Assembly: GCF_014653215.1 (NCBI RefSeq)
Contig: NZ_BNAI01000005.1
Coordinates: 99,283 to 163,282 of the forward strand
Length of the DNA: 64,000 nucleotides
Direction of reading: 5' to 3'
Source: Pseudolysinimonas yzui
Lineage (GTDB): Bacteria; Actinomycetota; Actinomycetes; Actinomycetales; Microbacteriaceae
Below the pieces are notes generated by a model that saw only the letters and a list, made by a program, of their open reading frames with translations, was not told where the DNA came from and made no database searches. The position numbers and the translations under genes are program-made. Below are positions 50,691 to 58,731 of the stretch, piece by piece (within the stretch, counting starts at the first letter, position 1; the number at the start of each line of letters is the position of its first letter).

Positions 50691-52148
50691 TCAGGACGCC
50701 TGGTTCGACTCGACCCAGGCGAGATACTCGTCGGTCACCGTGCCGGTCACGTAGTCGCCGGTGAAGCACGACATCTCGAGGCTCTCGATGTCGGAGCCTT
50801 CGAGGATCGCCGCCTGCATGTCGGCGACCTCCTGGTAGATCAGGTAGTCGGCACCGAGGACGGTCGCGATCTCGGGGATCTTGCGGCCGGCCGCGACCAG
50901 CTCGTGGCGGGTCGGCATGTTGATGCCGTAGACGTGCGGGTAGCGCACCGGAGGCGCGGCCGAGGTGAAGGTCACCGAGTTGGCACCGGCCTGGCGGGCC
51001 ATGTCGACGATCTCCTGGCTCGTCGTGCCGCGCACGATCGAGTCGTCGACGATGAGCACGTTCTTGCCCTTGAACTCGCTCGACATCGCGTTGAGCTTCT
51101 GCTTGACGCTGCGCCGGCGCTGCTCCTGCCCCGGCATGATGAAGGTGCGGCCGACGTAACGGTTCTTGTAGAACCCCTCGCGGTAGGGGATGCCGAGCTT
51201 CTGCGCCACCTGCATCGCCGCCGGGCGTGACGAGTCGGGGATCGGCATGACGACGTCGATCGCCCCCGACGGGGTGTACTTCGCGATCGTGTCGGCGAGC
51301 CGGTCGCCGAGCCGCAGCCGGGCCTCGTACACCGAGATGCCGTTCATCACCGAGTCGGGGCGGGCGAGGTAGACGTACTCGAACGAGCACGGGATGAGCA
51401 CCGGGTTCTTCGCGCACTGGCGGCTGAACATCTCGCCGTCGCGGGTGATGAAGACCGCCTCACCGGGGGCGACGTCGCGCACGAACTCGTAGCCGTCGGA
51501 TTCGAGCACGAGCGACTCGCTCGCGACGATCCACTCGTAGCCGACGAGGCCCGCGGGCTTGCGGCCGAGCACGAGGGGGCGGATGCCGAACGGGTCGCGG
51601 AAGGCGAGCAGCCCGTGGCCGGCGATGAGCGCGATCGAGGCGTACGACCCTTCGACCCGTTCGTGCAGCCGCTCGATGGCGTCGAACACCTGGTCGGGGT
51701 CGAGCGTCGTGCCGCGCACCTGCTGCTGCAGCTCGTGCGCGAAGACGTTGACGAGGATCTCGGTGTCGGAGTCGGTGTTGAGGTGCCGCCGGTCGACGCT
51801 GAACAGTTCTCGCGACAGTTCGCGGGTGTTGGTGAGGTTGCCGTTGTGCACGAGCACGATGCCGTAGGGCGCGTTCACGTAGAACGGCTGCGACTCCTGC
51901 TCCTTGTTGGCATCCCCGCGCGTCGTGTAGCGCACGTGACCGAGACCCATCGTGCCGAGCAGGCTGCGCATGTCGCGCGTGCGGTACGCCTCGCGCACCT
52001 GGCCGCGGGCGCGGTGCATGTGGATGATGCTGCCGTCGGCCGTCGCGATGCCCGTCGAATCCTGCCCGCGGTGCTGCAGCAGACCGAGCGCGTCATAGAC
52101 CTGCTGGTTGACCGGGTTCGCGGAGACGATGCCGACGATGCCGCACAT
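50691..52148 (-). CDS. purF: Amidophosphoribosyltransferase
   Basis: 485 residues. The catalytic Cys2 starts the glutaminase domain (CGIVGIVSANPVNQQVYDALGLLQHRGQDSTGI). The phosphoribosyltransferase part carries the PRPP loop VLIVDDSIVRGTTSQEIV, with IPDSSRPAAMQ before it. It makes phosphoribosylamine from PRPP and glutamine, the first step of the pathway. It is divergent from purM across 118 bases; the start ATG has a GGGAG site at a longer than usual distance. Confidence 0.97.
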   Translation of the reverse strand: MCGIVGIVSANPVNQQVYDALGLLQHRGQDSTGIATADGSIIHMHRARGQVREAYRTRDMRSLLGTMGLGHVRYTTRGDANKEQESQPFYVNAPYGIVLVHNGNLTNTRELSRELFSVDRRHLNTDSDTEILVNVFAHELQQQVRGTTLDPDQVFDAIERLHERVEGSYASIALIAGHGLLAFRDPFGIRPLVLGRKPAGLVGYEWIVASESLVLESDGYEFVRDVAPGEAVFITRDGEMFSRQCAKNPVLIPCSFEYVYLARPDSVMNGISVYEARLRLGDRLADTIAKYTPSGAIDVVMPIPDSSRPAAMQVAQKLGIPYREGFYKNRYVGRTFIMPGQEQRRRSVKQKLNAMSSEFKGKNVLIVDDSIVRGTTSQEIVDMARQAGANSVTFTSAAPPVRYPHVYGINMPTRHELVAAGRKIPEIATVLGADYLIYQEVADMQAAILEGSDIESLEMSCFTGDYVTGTVTDEYLAWVESNQAS

Positions 52149-52266
52149 GGTTTGCGGTGACTCCCGGGAGGTTGCATGAGGTACCGGGCAGGTACGTCTC
52201 AGTGTCCCACAGGTGAACGGGTGTCGGCGGGCTCAAGGCCGTCGCGCATCCCGATACCCTGAATCC

Positions 52267-53373
52267 GTGGCCACCACCTCGACCGACCCCTATGCGGATG
52301 CCGGCGTCGACACCGCGGCGGGCGACCTCGCAGTCGAGTTGATGAAGGCGGCGGTGAGCCGAACCCACACCTCCGACGTGCTCGGCGGCGTCGGCGGCTT
52401 CGCCGGGCTGTTCGACGCCTCGGCGCTGCTGTCGTTCACGCGCCCGCTGCTGGCCACCAGCACGGATGGCGTGGGCACGAAGGTCGCGATCGCCCAGGCC
52501 CTCGACGTGCACGACACGATCGGCCAAGACCTCGTCGGCATGGTCGTCGACGACATCGTCGTGGTCGGCGCGAAGCCGCTGTTCATGACCGACTACATCG
52601 CCTGCGGCAAGGTCGTGCCCGAGCGCATCGCCGCGATCGTCACGGGCATCGCGAACGCGTGCGCGGCGACCGGCACGGCGCTCGTCGGCGGCGAGACAGC
52701 CGAGCACCCCGGACTGCTCGGCGAGCACGACTACGACGTCGCCGGCGCCGCGGTCGGCGTGGTCGAAGCGGATGCCGTGCTCGGCCCCGAGAAGGTGCAG
52801 CACGGTGACGTGGTGGTGGCGATCTCGTCGAGCGGACTGCACAGCAACGGCTTCTCGCTGGTGCGGCACATCCTCGCCGAGCGGAAGCTCGCGTTCACCG
52901 ACGACGCTTCCGAGTTCGGCGGACCCGTCGGCACGGCGCTTCTGGAGCCGACCCGGCTGTACACCTCACCGCTGCTGCGCGTGATCGACGAGATGCCCCA
53001 CGCCGTGCACGCGCTGTCGCACGTCACCGGAGGCGGCATCGCCGCGAACCTCGCCCGCGTCGTGCCGCCGGGAGCCTGGGTCGAGGTCGACCGCTCGACC
53101 TGGAGCCCGCAGCCGGTCTTCCGCATCCTCGCCGACTGGGGTGGGCTCTCGCTCGAAGACACCGAGGGCACCTGGAACCTCGGCGTCGGCTTCCTCGCCG
53201 TGGTGGCGCAGGATGCCGCATCCGCCGTGACGCACGCCCTCACCGCGGCGGGCCTGCCCGCGTGGGTGGTCGGCCGCGTCACCGTCGGCGCACGCGAGCT
53301 CGACGGGTTCGTGCAGGGGGCGAAAGGCGTCGACGGCGGCGCCGTACGCCTCGTCGGCGCGTACGCCGGCTAG
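52267..53373 (+). CDS. purM: Phosphoribosylformylglycinamidine cyclo-ligase
   Basis: 368 residues. YADAGVDTAAGDLAVELMK, TDGVGTKVAIAQALD, GMVVDDIVVVGAKPLFMTDYIACGKV, GETAEHPG and GLHSNGFSLVR are diagnostic of AIR synthetase. It closes the imidazole ring of FGAM with ATP. The GTG start has no Shine-Dalgarno sequence; TACCCT at 52255-52260 ends six bases before it. The stop directly abuts hairpin repeat copy 6. The family usually has about 340-370 residues. Confidence 0.96.
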   Translation: MATTSTDPYADAGVDTAAGDLAVELMKAAVSRTHTSDVLGGVGGFAGLFDASALLSFTRPLLATSTDGVGTKVAIAQALDVHDTIGQDLVGMVVDDIVVVGAKPLFMTDYIACGKVVPERIAAIVTGIANACAATGTALVGGETAEHPGLLGEHDYDVAGAAVGVVEADAVLGPEKVQHGDVVVAISSSGLHSNGFSLVRHILAERKLAFTDDASEFGGPVGTALLEPTRLYTSPLLRVIDEMPHAVHALSHVTGGGIAANLARVVPPGAWVEVDRSTWSPQPVFRILADWGGLSLEDTEGTWNLGVGFLAVVAQDAASAVTHALTAAGLPAWVVGRVTVGARELDGFVQGAKGVDGGAVRLVGAYAG

Positions 53374-53409
53374 GGTCTCGACACGCGCCTGCGGCGCCAC
53401 TCGACCACC
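53374..53409 (+). repeat. Dispersed hairpin repeat, copy 6
   Basis: GGTCTCGACACG, stem GCGCC-TGC-GGCGC, then CCACTCGACCACC (one change in the right flank: CTACTC to CCACTC). It lies between the convergent purM and DUF3073 genes. Confidence 0.8.
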
Positions 53410-53422
53410 GCGGAGCACCGCG

Positions 53423-53632
53423 TCAGGCGGTCTTGGACTCCGGCTCGTCGAGCTCGTCGTCGTCGGTGTCGACCTCGTCGACGATGTAGTCGGCCCACTT
53501 CTCGAGGTCTTCCTCGAGGCGGGGGTTGCCACCGAGCTCCTGTTGCAGAGCGGTGTAGTTCGTGTCAGGACTGAAGTACTTAAGGTCCCGCGCCACCTTG
53601 GTGTGCTTCGCCTTCTGACGGCCGCGCCCCAT
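53423..53632 (-). CDS. DUF3073-family protein
   Basis: 69 residues: MGRGRQKAKHTKVARDLKYFSPDTNYTALQQEL, the invariant start of this actinobacterial family, then an acidic tail. It is very basic at the N-terminus, suggesting RNA, DNA or ribosome contact, but the function is unknown. The GAGGGGGT site lies five bases before the ATG. In many Actinobacteria it is next to purM, as here. Confidence 0.93.
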   Translation of the reverse strand: MGRGRQKAKHTKVARDLKYFSPDTNYTALQQELGGNPRLEEDLEKWADYIVDEVDTDDDELDEPESKTA

Positions 53633-53746
53633 GCGTGACCCCCTCGATCTCAGGTTGCGAATTGGGAAAAAGACTGTCGCGAAGTCTATCACGCAAGGCT
53701 TCCTCACCCGTCGGGGCCGCCGCAAGCGGCAGGTAACGTTGACCGG

Positions 53747-54871
53747 GTGACCGAGAGCGACATCGACACCTCGGTCGTGGTCGTCGGCGCGGGGCAGGCG
53801 GGGCTCTCGGTGGCCTACTACCTGCGGCGTCTCGGCCTCGACCCGGGCAACGAGTTCGTCATGCTCGATCGCGGCCCGGGAACCGGCGGGGCCTGGCAGT
53901 TCCGCTGGGAGGCCCTCCGGCTCGGCTACGCGCACAAGGTGCACGACCTCCCCGGGATGGATGAACTCGGCGTGAGTTTCGACACCGCCGACAAGTCGCT
54001 CCCCGCGAAGGATGTCGTCGCCGACTACTACGCGCGCTACGAGGAGCACTACGGACTGCAGGTCGTGCGTCCCGCGGACGTGACCCGCGTCGAGATGACC
54101 GCCGAGGGGTTCGTCGTCGACTTCGAGGGCTCGTACGGGCAGCGCGAGGTCTCGTGTCATGTGCTGGTCAACGCGACCGGCACCTGGGGAGCGCCGTTCG
54201 TGCCGTACTACCCCGGCATGAAGGAGTTCCGCGGCCGCCACCTGCACACGGCCGAGTACAAGGATGCCGAGGAGTTCCGCGACCAGAACGTCGTCGTCGT
54301 CGGCGGCGGCACGAGTGCGATCGGATTCCTCATGGAACTCGAGGAGGTCGCCGCCTCCCTCACCTGGGTCGCCCGCCGGCCGATCGAGTTCCTCGAGGGG
54401 CAGGACCTCAACATCGAGGGCGGCGTCTCGGCCGTCGCTCTGCAGGATGAAGCCGCGCGCGAGGGCCGGGTGCTGCCGAGCATCGTCAGCACCACCGGGG
54501 TGCCGCGCAGTCGCCGCATCCAGGCCGCCATCGACCGCGGGCTGCTGGTCGCGCGCCCGATGTTCTCCAGCATCGAACCGGATGGCGTGCGCTGGTCGAA
54601 CGGCGCGTTCCGGCCCGCCGACGCGATCATCTGGTCGACCGGTTTCCGCCCGGAGCTGCGGCACCTCGCTCCGCTGAAGCTGCGGGAGAAGTCGGGGGGC
54701 ATCGTCGTCGGCAAGAACGTCTCGTGGAAGAACCCCCGCCTGTTCTTCGCCGGCTACGGACCCACGGCATCCACGATCGGCGCGAACCGCGCCGGCCGGG
54801 CCATCGCCCGCCAGGTCGTCGCGACGCTCAGCACCCTCGCCGACGAGCGGCGGCGCACGCCCGGCTTCTGA
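53747..54871 (+). CDS. Flavin-dependent monooxygenase-like oxidoreductase
   Basis: 374 residues. FAD-binding VVVGAGQAGLSVAYYLRR near 11-28, NADPH-binding VVVVGGGTSAIGFLMEL near 183, ATGTWGAPFVPYYPG (the ATG-type motif) and a C-terminal NPRLFFAGYGPTASTIGANRAGRAIA. It resembles YdhS/CzcO-type flavoproteins and flavin-containing monooxygenases; the substrate is unknown. The GTG start has no Shine-Dalgarno sequence; TAACGT at 53734-53739 ends seven bases before it. Confidence 0.86.
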   Translation: MTESDIDTSVVVVGAGQAGLSVAYYLRRLGLDPGNEFVMLDRGPGTGGAWQFRWEALRLGYAHKVHDLPGMDELGVSFDTADKSLPAKDVVADYYARYEEHYGLQVVRPADVTRVEMTAEGFVVDFEGSYGQREVSCHVLVNATGTWGAPFVPYYPGMKEFRGRHLHTAEYKDAEEFRDQNVVVVGGGTSAIGFLMELEEVAASLTWVARRPIEFLEGQDLNIEGGVSAVALQDEAAREGRVLPSIVSTTGVPRSRRIQAAIDRGLLVARPMFSSIEPDGVRWSNGAFRPADAIIWSTGFRPELRHLAPLKLREKSGGIVVGKNVSWKNPRLFFAGYGPTASTIGANRAGRAIARQVVATLSTLADERRRTPGF

Positions 54872-54961
54872 GGCACCTCGCGGCGCGGGACGAAAGGCTC
54901 TTGTTCCGCCGGCACCCCCTTGCTATCCCTGGAGCACCGCAGCCGGACCGGAGGGAAGAGC

Positions 54962-56116
54962 ATGACGATCATCGAGTCGTCGCCACGCGACCCCTCGTCC
55001 ACGCCCGCCGGCGGCAGCCCGTTGCGCATCGGAGTCGTGGCACCGCCCTGGTTCGAACTCCCGCCGACGGGTTACGGCGGCACCGAGGCGGTCGTGGCGG
55101 CCCTCGTCGACCAGCTCGTCGCGTTCGGGCACCAGGTGACGCTCATCGCCAGCGGGCCGGCGAAGACGAAGGCCCAGCGCCAGGTCACGGTCTACGAGAA
55201 GCCGCCGTCGCGCCTTCTCGGTCACAGCACGATGCCGGAGGTCATCATCGCCGCGGAGGCCGCCCGGGTTCTGACCTCCGACGACTTCGACATCATCCAC
55301 GACCACTCGCTCGCCGGCCCGCTTCTCGCCGTCGCACGCACCATCCCGACCGTGGTGACGATGCACGGCCCGGTCACCGGCGACAACGGCGACTACTTCC
55401 GTCGCCTGGGAACGGCCGTCGACCTCGTGGCGATCTCCGACTCCCAGCGTCTGCTGGCGCCGACCCTCAACTGGGCGGGCACCGTGCACAACGCGGTCGA
55501 CGTCGACTCCTTCCCCTACCGGGCCGACAAGGACGACTACGTCCTGTGGATCGGGCGGTTCCACCCCGACAAGGGCGCCCATCTCGCGATCGATGCGGCG
55601 CGCGCCGCCGGTCGGCGGATCGTTCTCGCCGGGAAGCTCAACGAACGCGATGAACACGAGTACTTCGACAAGGCCGTGCGCCCGAAGCTCGCCCGGGACG
55701 CCGAGTACCTCGGTGAGGCGGATGCGCGGCTCAAGCGCGAATTGTTCGCGGGGGCTCGTTGCCTGGTGTTCCCGATCCAATGGGACGAGCCGTTCGGCAT
55801 GGTCATGATCGAGGCGCTGGCGAGCGGCACGCCCGTGGTGGCGACCCGTCGCGGCAGCGTCCCCGAGATCGTCGAGGACGGGCGCACCGGGTGGGTCGTC
55901 GACGATCTCGCCGAACTCCCCGCCGCGATCGAGCGCGCCGGGCAGCTCGATCCCGCGGAGTGCCGCGCGTCGGCCCGAACCCGGTTCGACCTGCCCGTGA
56001 TGGGGAGAGGCTACGACCGCATCTACCGCGCGCTCGTCGAGACCCCGTCGAACACGCGCAGAACGGCGATCGACGCCGCCGCGCTCCAGGCCTGGGGGCG
56101 GCACGCGGCCGGGTAG
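54962..56116 (+). CDS. Glycosyltransferase family 4
   Basis: 384 residues. Seen are PPWFELPPTGYGGTEAVVAALVDQLVAFGHQVTLIAS, DIIHDHSLAGPLLA, VLWIGRFHPDKGAHLAIDAA and CLVFPIQWDEPFGMVMIEALASGTPVVATRRGSVPEIVEDGRTGWVV, the E-x7-E motif included. Relatives make small glycosides or surface sugars. The ATG follows a GGAGGG site. The last 94 bases overlap, antisense, the 3' end of the glucosidase gene on the other strand; the two are often found together, which suggests a shared pathway (inference). Confidence 0.9.
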   Translation: MTIIESSPRDPSSTPAGGSPLRIGVVAPPWFELPPTGYGGTEAVVAALVDQLVAFGHQVTLIASGPAKTKAQRQVTVYEKPPSRLLGHSTMPEVIIAAEAARVLTSDDFDIIHDHSLAGPLLAVARTIPTVVTMHGPVTGDNGDYFRRLGTAVDLVAISDSQRLLAPTLNWAGTVHNAVDVDSFPYRADKDDYVLWIGRFHPDKGAHLAIDAARAAGRRIVLAGKLNERDEHEYFDKAVRPKLARDAEYLGEADARLKRELFAGARCLVFPIQWDEPFGMVMIEALASGTPVVATRRGSVPEIVEDGRTGWVVDDLAELPAAIERAGQLDPAECRASARTRFDLPVMGRGYDRIYRALVETPSNTRRTAIDAAALQAWGRHAAG

Positions 56117-57930
56117 GGCAGGGGAGTCGGCGCGTCGGGCAGACCGTCGCCGGAGTACAGCTCCGGGATGCGGAACTCGAACGTCTCCGCGGCGCGCAGC
56201 AGGCCCCGGGCGAGTTCGCGGGCATCCTCGGTGAACCCTTCGGCGGCCAGCCCGACGATCGCGATCGCCGTGTCGTGGGTCCACACCGAGCCGCCGTGAT
56301 ACGACAGCGGCCAGTAGCCGTCGGCGCTCGTCGCCAGAGTCCGCAGGCCGAAACCGCTGGAGAGCTCGGGGGAGCGCAGCCGATCCCGCACGAGGGCGGC
56401 CTCGTCGGTGGAGAGGATGCCGGTGCCGAGCAGATGCCCGATGTTGCTGGTCAGCGAGTCCACCGCCCGCTTGTCGGTGTCGAGGGCGACGGCGGGAAAC
56501 GCGCCGTCGGGGTCGTCGACCCAGAATCCGGCGCGGAACGCCGTCGCCAGGGCCGCCGCCCACTCGCGCCAGGGGGTTCCGTCGCCGCCGAACTCGTCGA
56601 GCAGATCGGCTCCGCCCATCGCCGCCGCGTAGGCGTAGCCCTGCACCTCGCAGAGCGCCAGCGGCCCCTGAGCCAGTCGCCCGTCACGCCACTGCACGGC
56701 GTCGGCGCTGTCTTTCCAGCCCTGGTTCGACAGCCCGTGACCGGTCGGGTCGAAGTACTCCAGCAGTCCGTCGCCGTCGCGATCGCCGAAATCGCGCATC
56801 CAGGCGAGCGCGGCCTCGAGGGCGGGACGGAACTCCCGCAATTGCACGAGATCGACCCCCGAGGCGCGGACCTCGACCAGCAGCAGGATCCACAACGGCG
56901 TCGCGTCGACCGTGCCGTAGTAGGTCGGGGGAAGCGCGACGCCCTCCTCGGGGATCACCACCTGCCCGCGACGCAACTCGTGCAGGATCTTGCCGGGCTG
57001 CTCCGCTCGGGAGATGTCGTGCTCGGTGCCCTGACGACGCGCGAGGACGCGCAGCGTGTCGATCGGCAGGCGGCTGCCGAGCGGCAGCAGAAAGCGGGCC
57101 GCCCAGATCGCGTCCCGGCCGAAGAGGGTGAGGTACCAGGGTCCGCCGGCGGCGAGGAACTCCTCCGGGCCGCCCGCGGTGAGACGGAGGGCGTCGAGAT
57201 CATCCAGCGAGCGGTCGACCCAGCGTCGGAGCCGCGAATCGCGGGTGTCGAGCTTCGGCGGATGCCACGGGATGTCGGCACCGGCCGGTCCGACGACGGC
57301 GGCGCGGTCGACGACGCGGAGGTCGAGGGCGAGGCGGGCGCCGCCCCGGGCGGGAACCGCGAGCCGCCAGAGCATCTGGATTCCCGTAGCGGTGCGAGTC
57401 ATGATCGCGCCCGGCGCGTCGAGGGTGACCCGCGTGACCCCGTCGCCCCAGCGCGCCGACTCCTCGTCGAGTTCGACGACGGGCGATGCCGGCTCGCCGA
57501 TTCCGTGCTTGATCCGCTGGAGTTCGGTGAGGTCGGTGTCGAGTTTGATGACGATGTCGACCTCGACCGCGTGGGTGAGGCGCGTCGACAGCTCGAACTC
57601 GTGGCGCACCCCGTCGGCGCGCGCCACCCGGGTCAGCGTTCCGCGCACGTCGGGGTCGGCGCCTTTCGCGTCGAGGGAACGGTGGGCGCTCCGGAAACGC
57701 ACGCGGGACGCGGAGTCGGTGAGCGTTCCGACGTGTTCGCCCGGGAGGCCGGCGACGGTGAGCCGGAAGCCGCTGACGACACGCACATCGGAGACCGCGA
57801 TCCCGTCGATCGGTGCGTTGCCCATCGACCCGTCGGGGCGTGACCAGGCTTGAGCCGGCGCGCGAAGCACGACGACGGCGTCATGGAGGAACGGCTGAAG
57901 GGGGCGTGTAGCGAGAACCTGCGACCGCAT
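56023..57930 (-). CDS. Amylo-alpha-1,6-glucosidase/glycogen-debranching family protein
   Basis: 635 residues. The N-terminal glycogen-debranching domain (VVVLRAPAQAWSRPDGSMGNAPIDGIAVSDVRVVSG) precedes an (alpha/alpha)6 glycosidase domain with WYLTLFGRDAIWAARFLLPLG, FGDRDGDGLLEYF, NQGWKDSADAV, WTHDTAIAIVGLA and CRPQAWSAAAS. It likely cleaves alpha-glucosidic links in a glucan or glycoside. The ATG has no Shine-Dalgarno sequence; TATGGT (57937-57942, minus strand) ends six bases before it. Its last 31 codons overlap the glycosyltransferase gene in antisense. Confidence 0.85.
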   Translation of the reverse strand: MRSQVLATRPLQPFLHDAVVVLRAPAQAWSRPDGSMGNAPIDGIAVSDVRVVSGFRLTVAGLPGEHVGTLTDSASRVRFRSAHRSLDAKGADPDVRGTLTRVARADGVRHEFELSTRLTHAVEVDIVIKLDTDLTELQRIKHGIGEPASPVVELDEESARWGDGVTRVTLDAPGAIMTRTATGIQMLWRLAVPARGGARLALDLRVVDRAAVVGPAGADIPWHPPKLDTRDSRLRRWVDRSLDDLDALRLTAGGPEEFLAAGGPWYLTLFGRDAIWAARFLLPLGSRLPIDTLRVLARRQGTEHDISRAEQPGKILHELRRGQVVIPEEGVALPPTYYGTVDATPLWILLLVEVRASGVDLVQLREFRPALEAALAWMRDFGDRDGDGLLEYFDPTGHGLSNQGWKDSADAVQWRDGRLAQGPLALCEVQGYAYAAAMGGADLLDEFGGDGTPWREWAAALATAFRAGFWVDDPDGAFPAVALDTDKRAVDSLTSNIGHLLGTGILSTDEAALVRDRLRSPELSSGFGLRTLATSADGYWPLSYHGGSVWTHDTAIAIVGLAAEGFTEDARELARGLLRAAETFEFRIPELYSGDGLPDAPTPLPYPAACRPQAWSAAASIAVLRVFDGVSTSAR

Positions 57931-57976
57931 CGCGGCACCATACACCCGGCGTTCCCGTCGATCAATGACCGCGGGA

Positions 57977-58327
57977 CTAGCCGAGCAGGATCCTCCCGAG
58001 CAGCCAGCCCGCTGTCGCGGCGGCGACACCGAGCGCGAGGTTCGCCGCGACGTTCGCCGCCGCGGCGCGCCAGCGGCCGGTGCCGGCCAACTGCACGGTT
58101 TCGACGCTGAACGTGCTGAAGGTCGTGAGGCCGCCGGCGAAGCCGGTCACGACGACGAGGGCGAGATCGGTGTGGATGGCGACGCCGGCGATCAGCGACC
58201 CGACGACGTTGACCAGCAGCACCGGCCACGGCCACGACGCCTTCCGCCCGACATGACCGATGAGGTAGCGGATGACCGCCCCGAGCGCGCCGGCCACGAC
58301 GATGGCCAGGGCGAGCAGCGGGGTCAT
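57977..58327 (-). CDS. crcB: CrcB/Fluc fluoride channel subunit
   Basis: 116 residues with four membrane helices. Family motifs are GALGAVIRYLI, WPVLLVNVVGSLIAG and GFAGGLTTFSTFSVE. The Phe and Ser/Thr of the TTFSTFS stretch line the fluoride pore. Fluc channels are antiparallel dimers; with the adjacent homologue this may be a heterodimer. Its ATG overlaps the stop of the second crcB gene by four bases. No separate fluoride riboswitch was seen upstream, where another gene sits directly. Confidence 0.93.
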   Translation of the reverse strand: MTPLLALAIVVAGALGAVIRYLIGHVGRKASWPWPVLLVNVVGSLIAGVAIHTDLALVVVTGFAGGLTTFSTFSVETVQLAGTGRWRAAAANVAANLALGVAAATAGWLLGRILLG

Positions 58328-58731
58328 TCGTCGTCCCCGATCGGCGGGGGCGCGGTCGCGGTCGGAGCGCCCAGGCGGATGCCGAGGGCGGCCGCCGCGA
58401 TGCCGCCGACGAGCGACGCGGCGACGTAGACGACGGCCTCGGCCCCCGCGCCCGCCGAGGTCAGCTCGACCGCCGAGACGGCGAGCGCCGAGAAGGTCGT
58501 GAACGAGCCGAGCAGCCCCGGGCCGAGTCCCACGCGCAGCCACTCGGGTGCCACCGGCCACACCCGCGCGACGAGTGCTCCGAGCACGAACGACCCGGTG
58601 AGGTTGACCAGGAAGGTGCCGATCGGGAACGCGGCCCCGCCGTGCGGCAGCAGCAGGTCGACCGTCAGCCGCAGTGCGGTGCCGACGGCGCCTCCGGCCA
58701 GCACGGCGAGTACGGCGCGCAGCGAGGTCAC
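58324..58731 (-). CDS. crcB: CrcB/Fluc fluoride channel subunit, second copy
   Basis: 135 residues. GGAVGTALRLTVDLLL, GTFLVNLTGSFVLGALVA and GLLGSFTTFSALAVS are the corresponding family motifs, with a short acidic, Pro-rich tail. Length and sequence differ from its neighbour, consistent with a paired heterodimer. The GTG start overlaps the stop of the KimA-like gene by four bases, so the three genes are one translational unit. Confidence 0.93.
   Translation of the reverse strand: MTSLRAVLAVLAGGAVGTALRLTVDLLLPHGGAAFPIGTFLVNLTGSFVLGALVARVWPVAPEWLRVGLGPGLLGSFTTFSALAVSAVELTSAGAGAEAVVYVAASLVGGIAAAALGIRLGAPTATAPPPIGDDE

Noticed and set aside
52149..52266. Tandem AGGTAC words in the purF-purM divergent region as a possible regulator site
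   Set aside because: Only two short copies, not symmetric, and no comparable site before the other pur genes.
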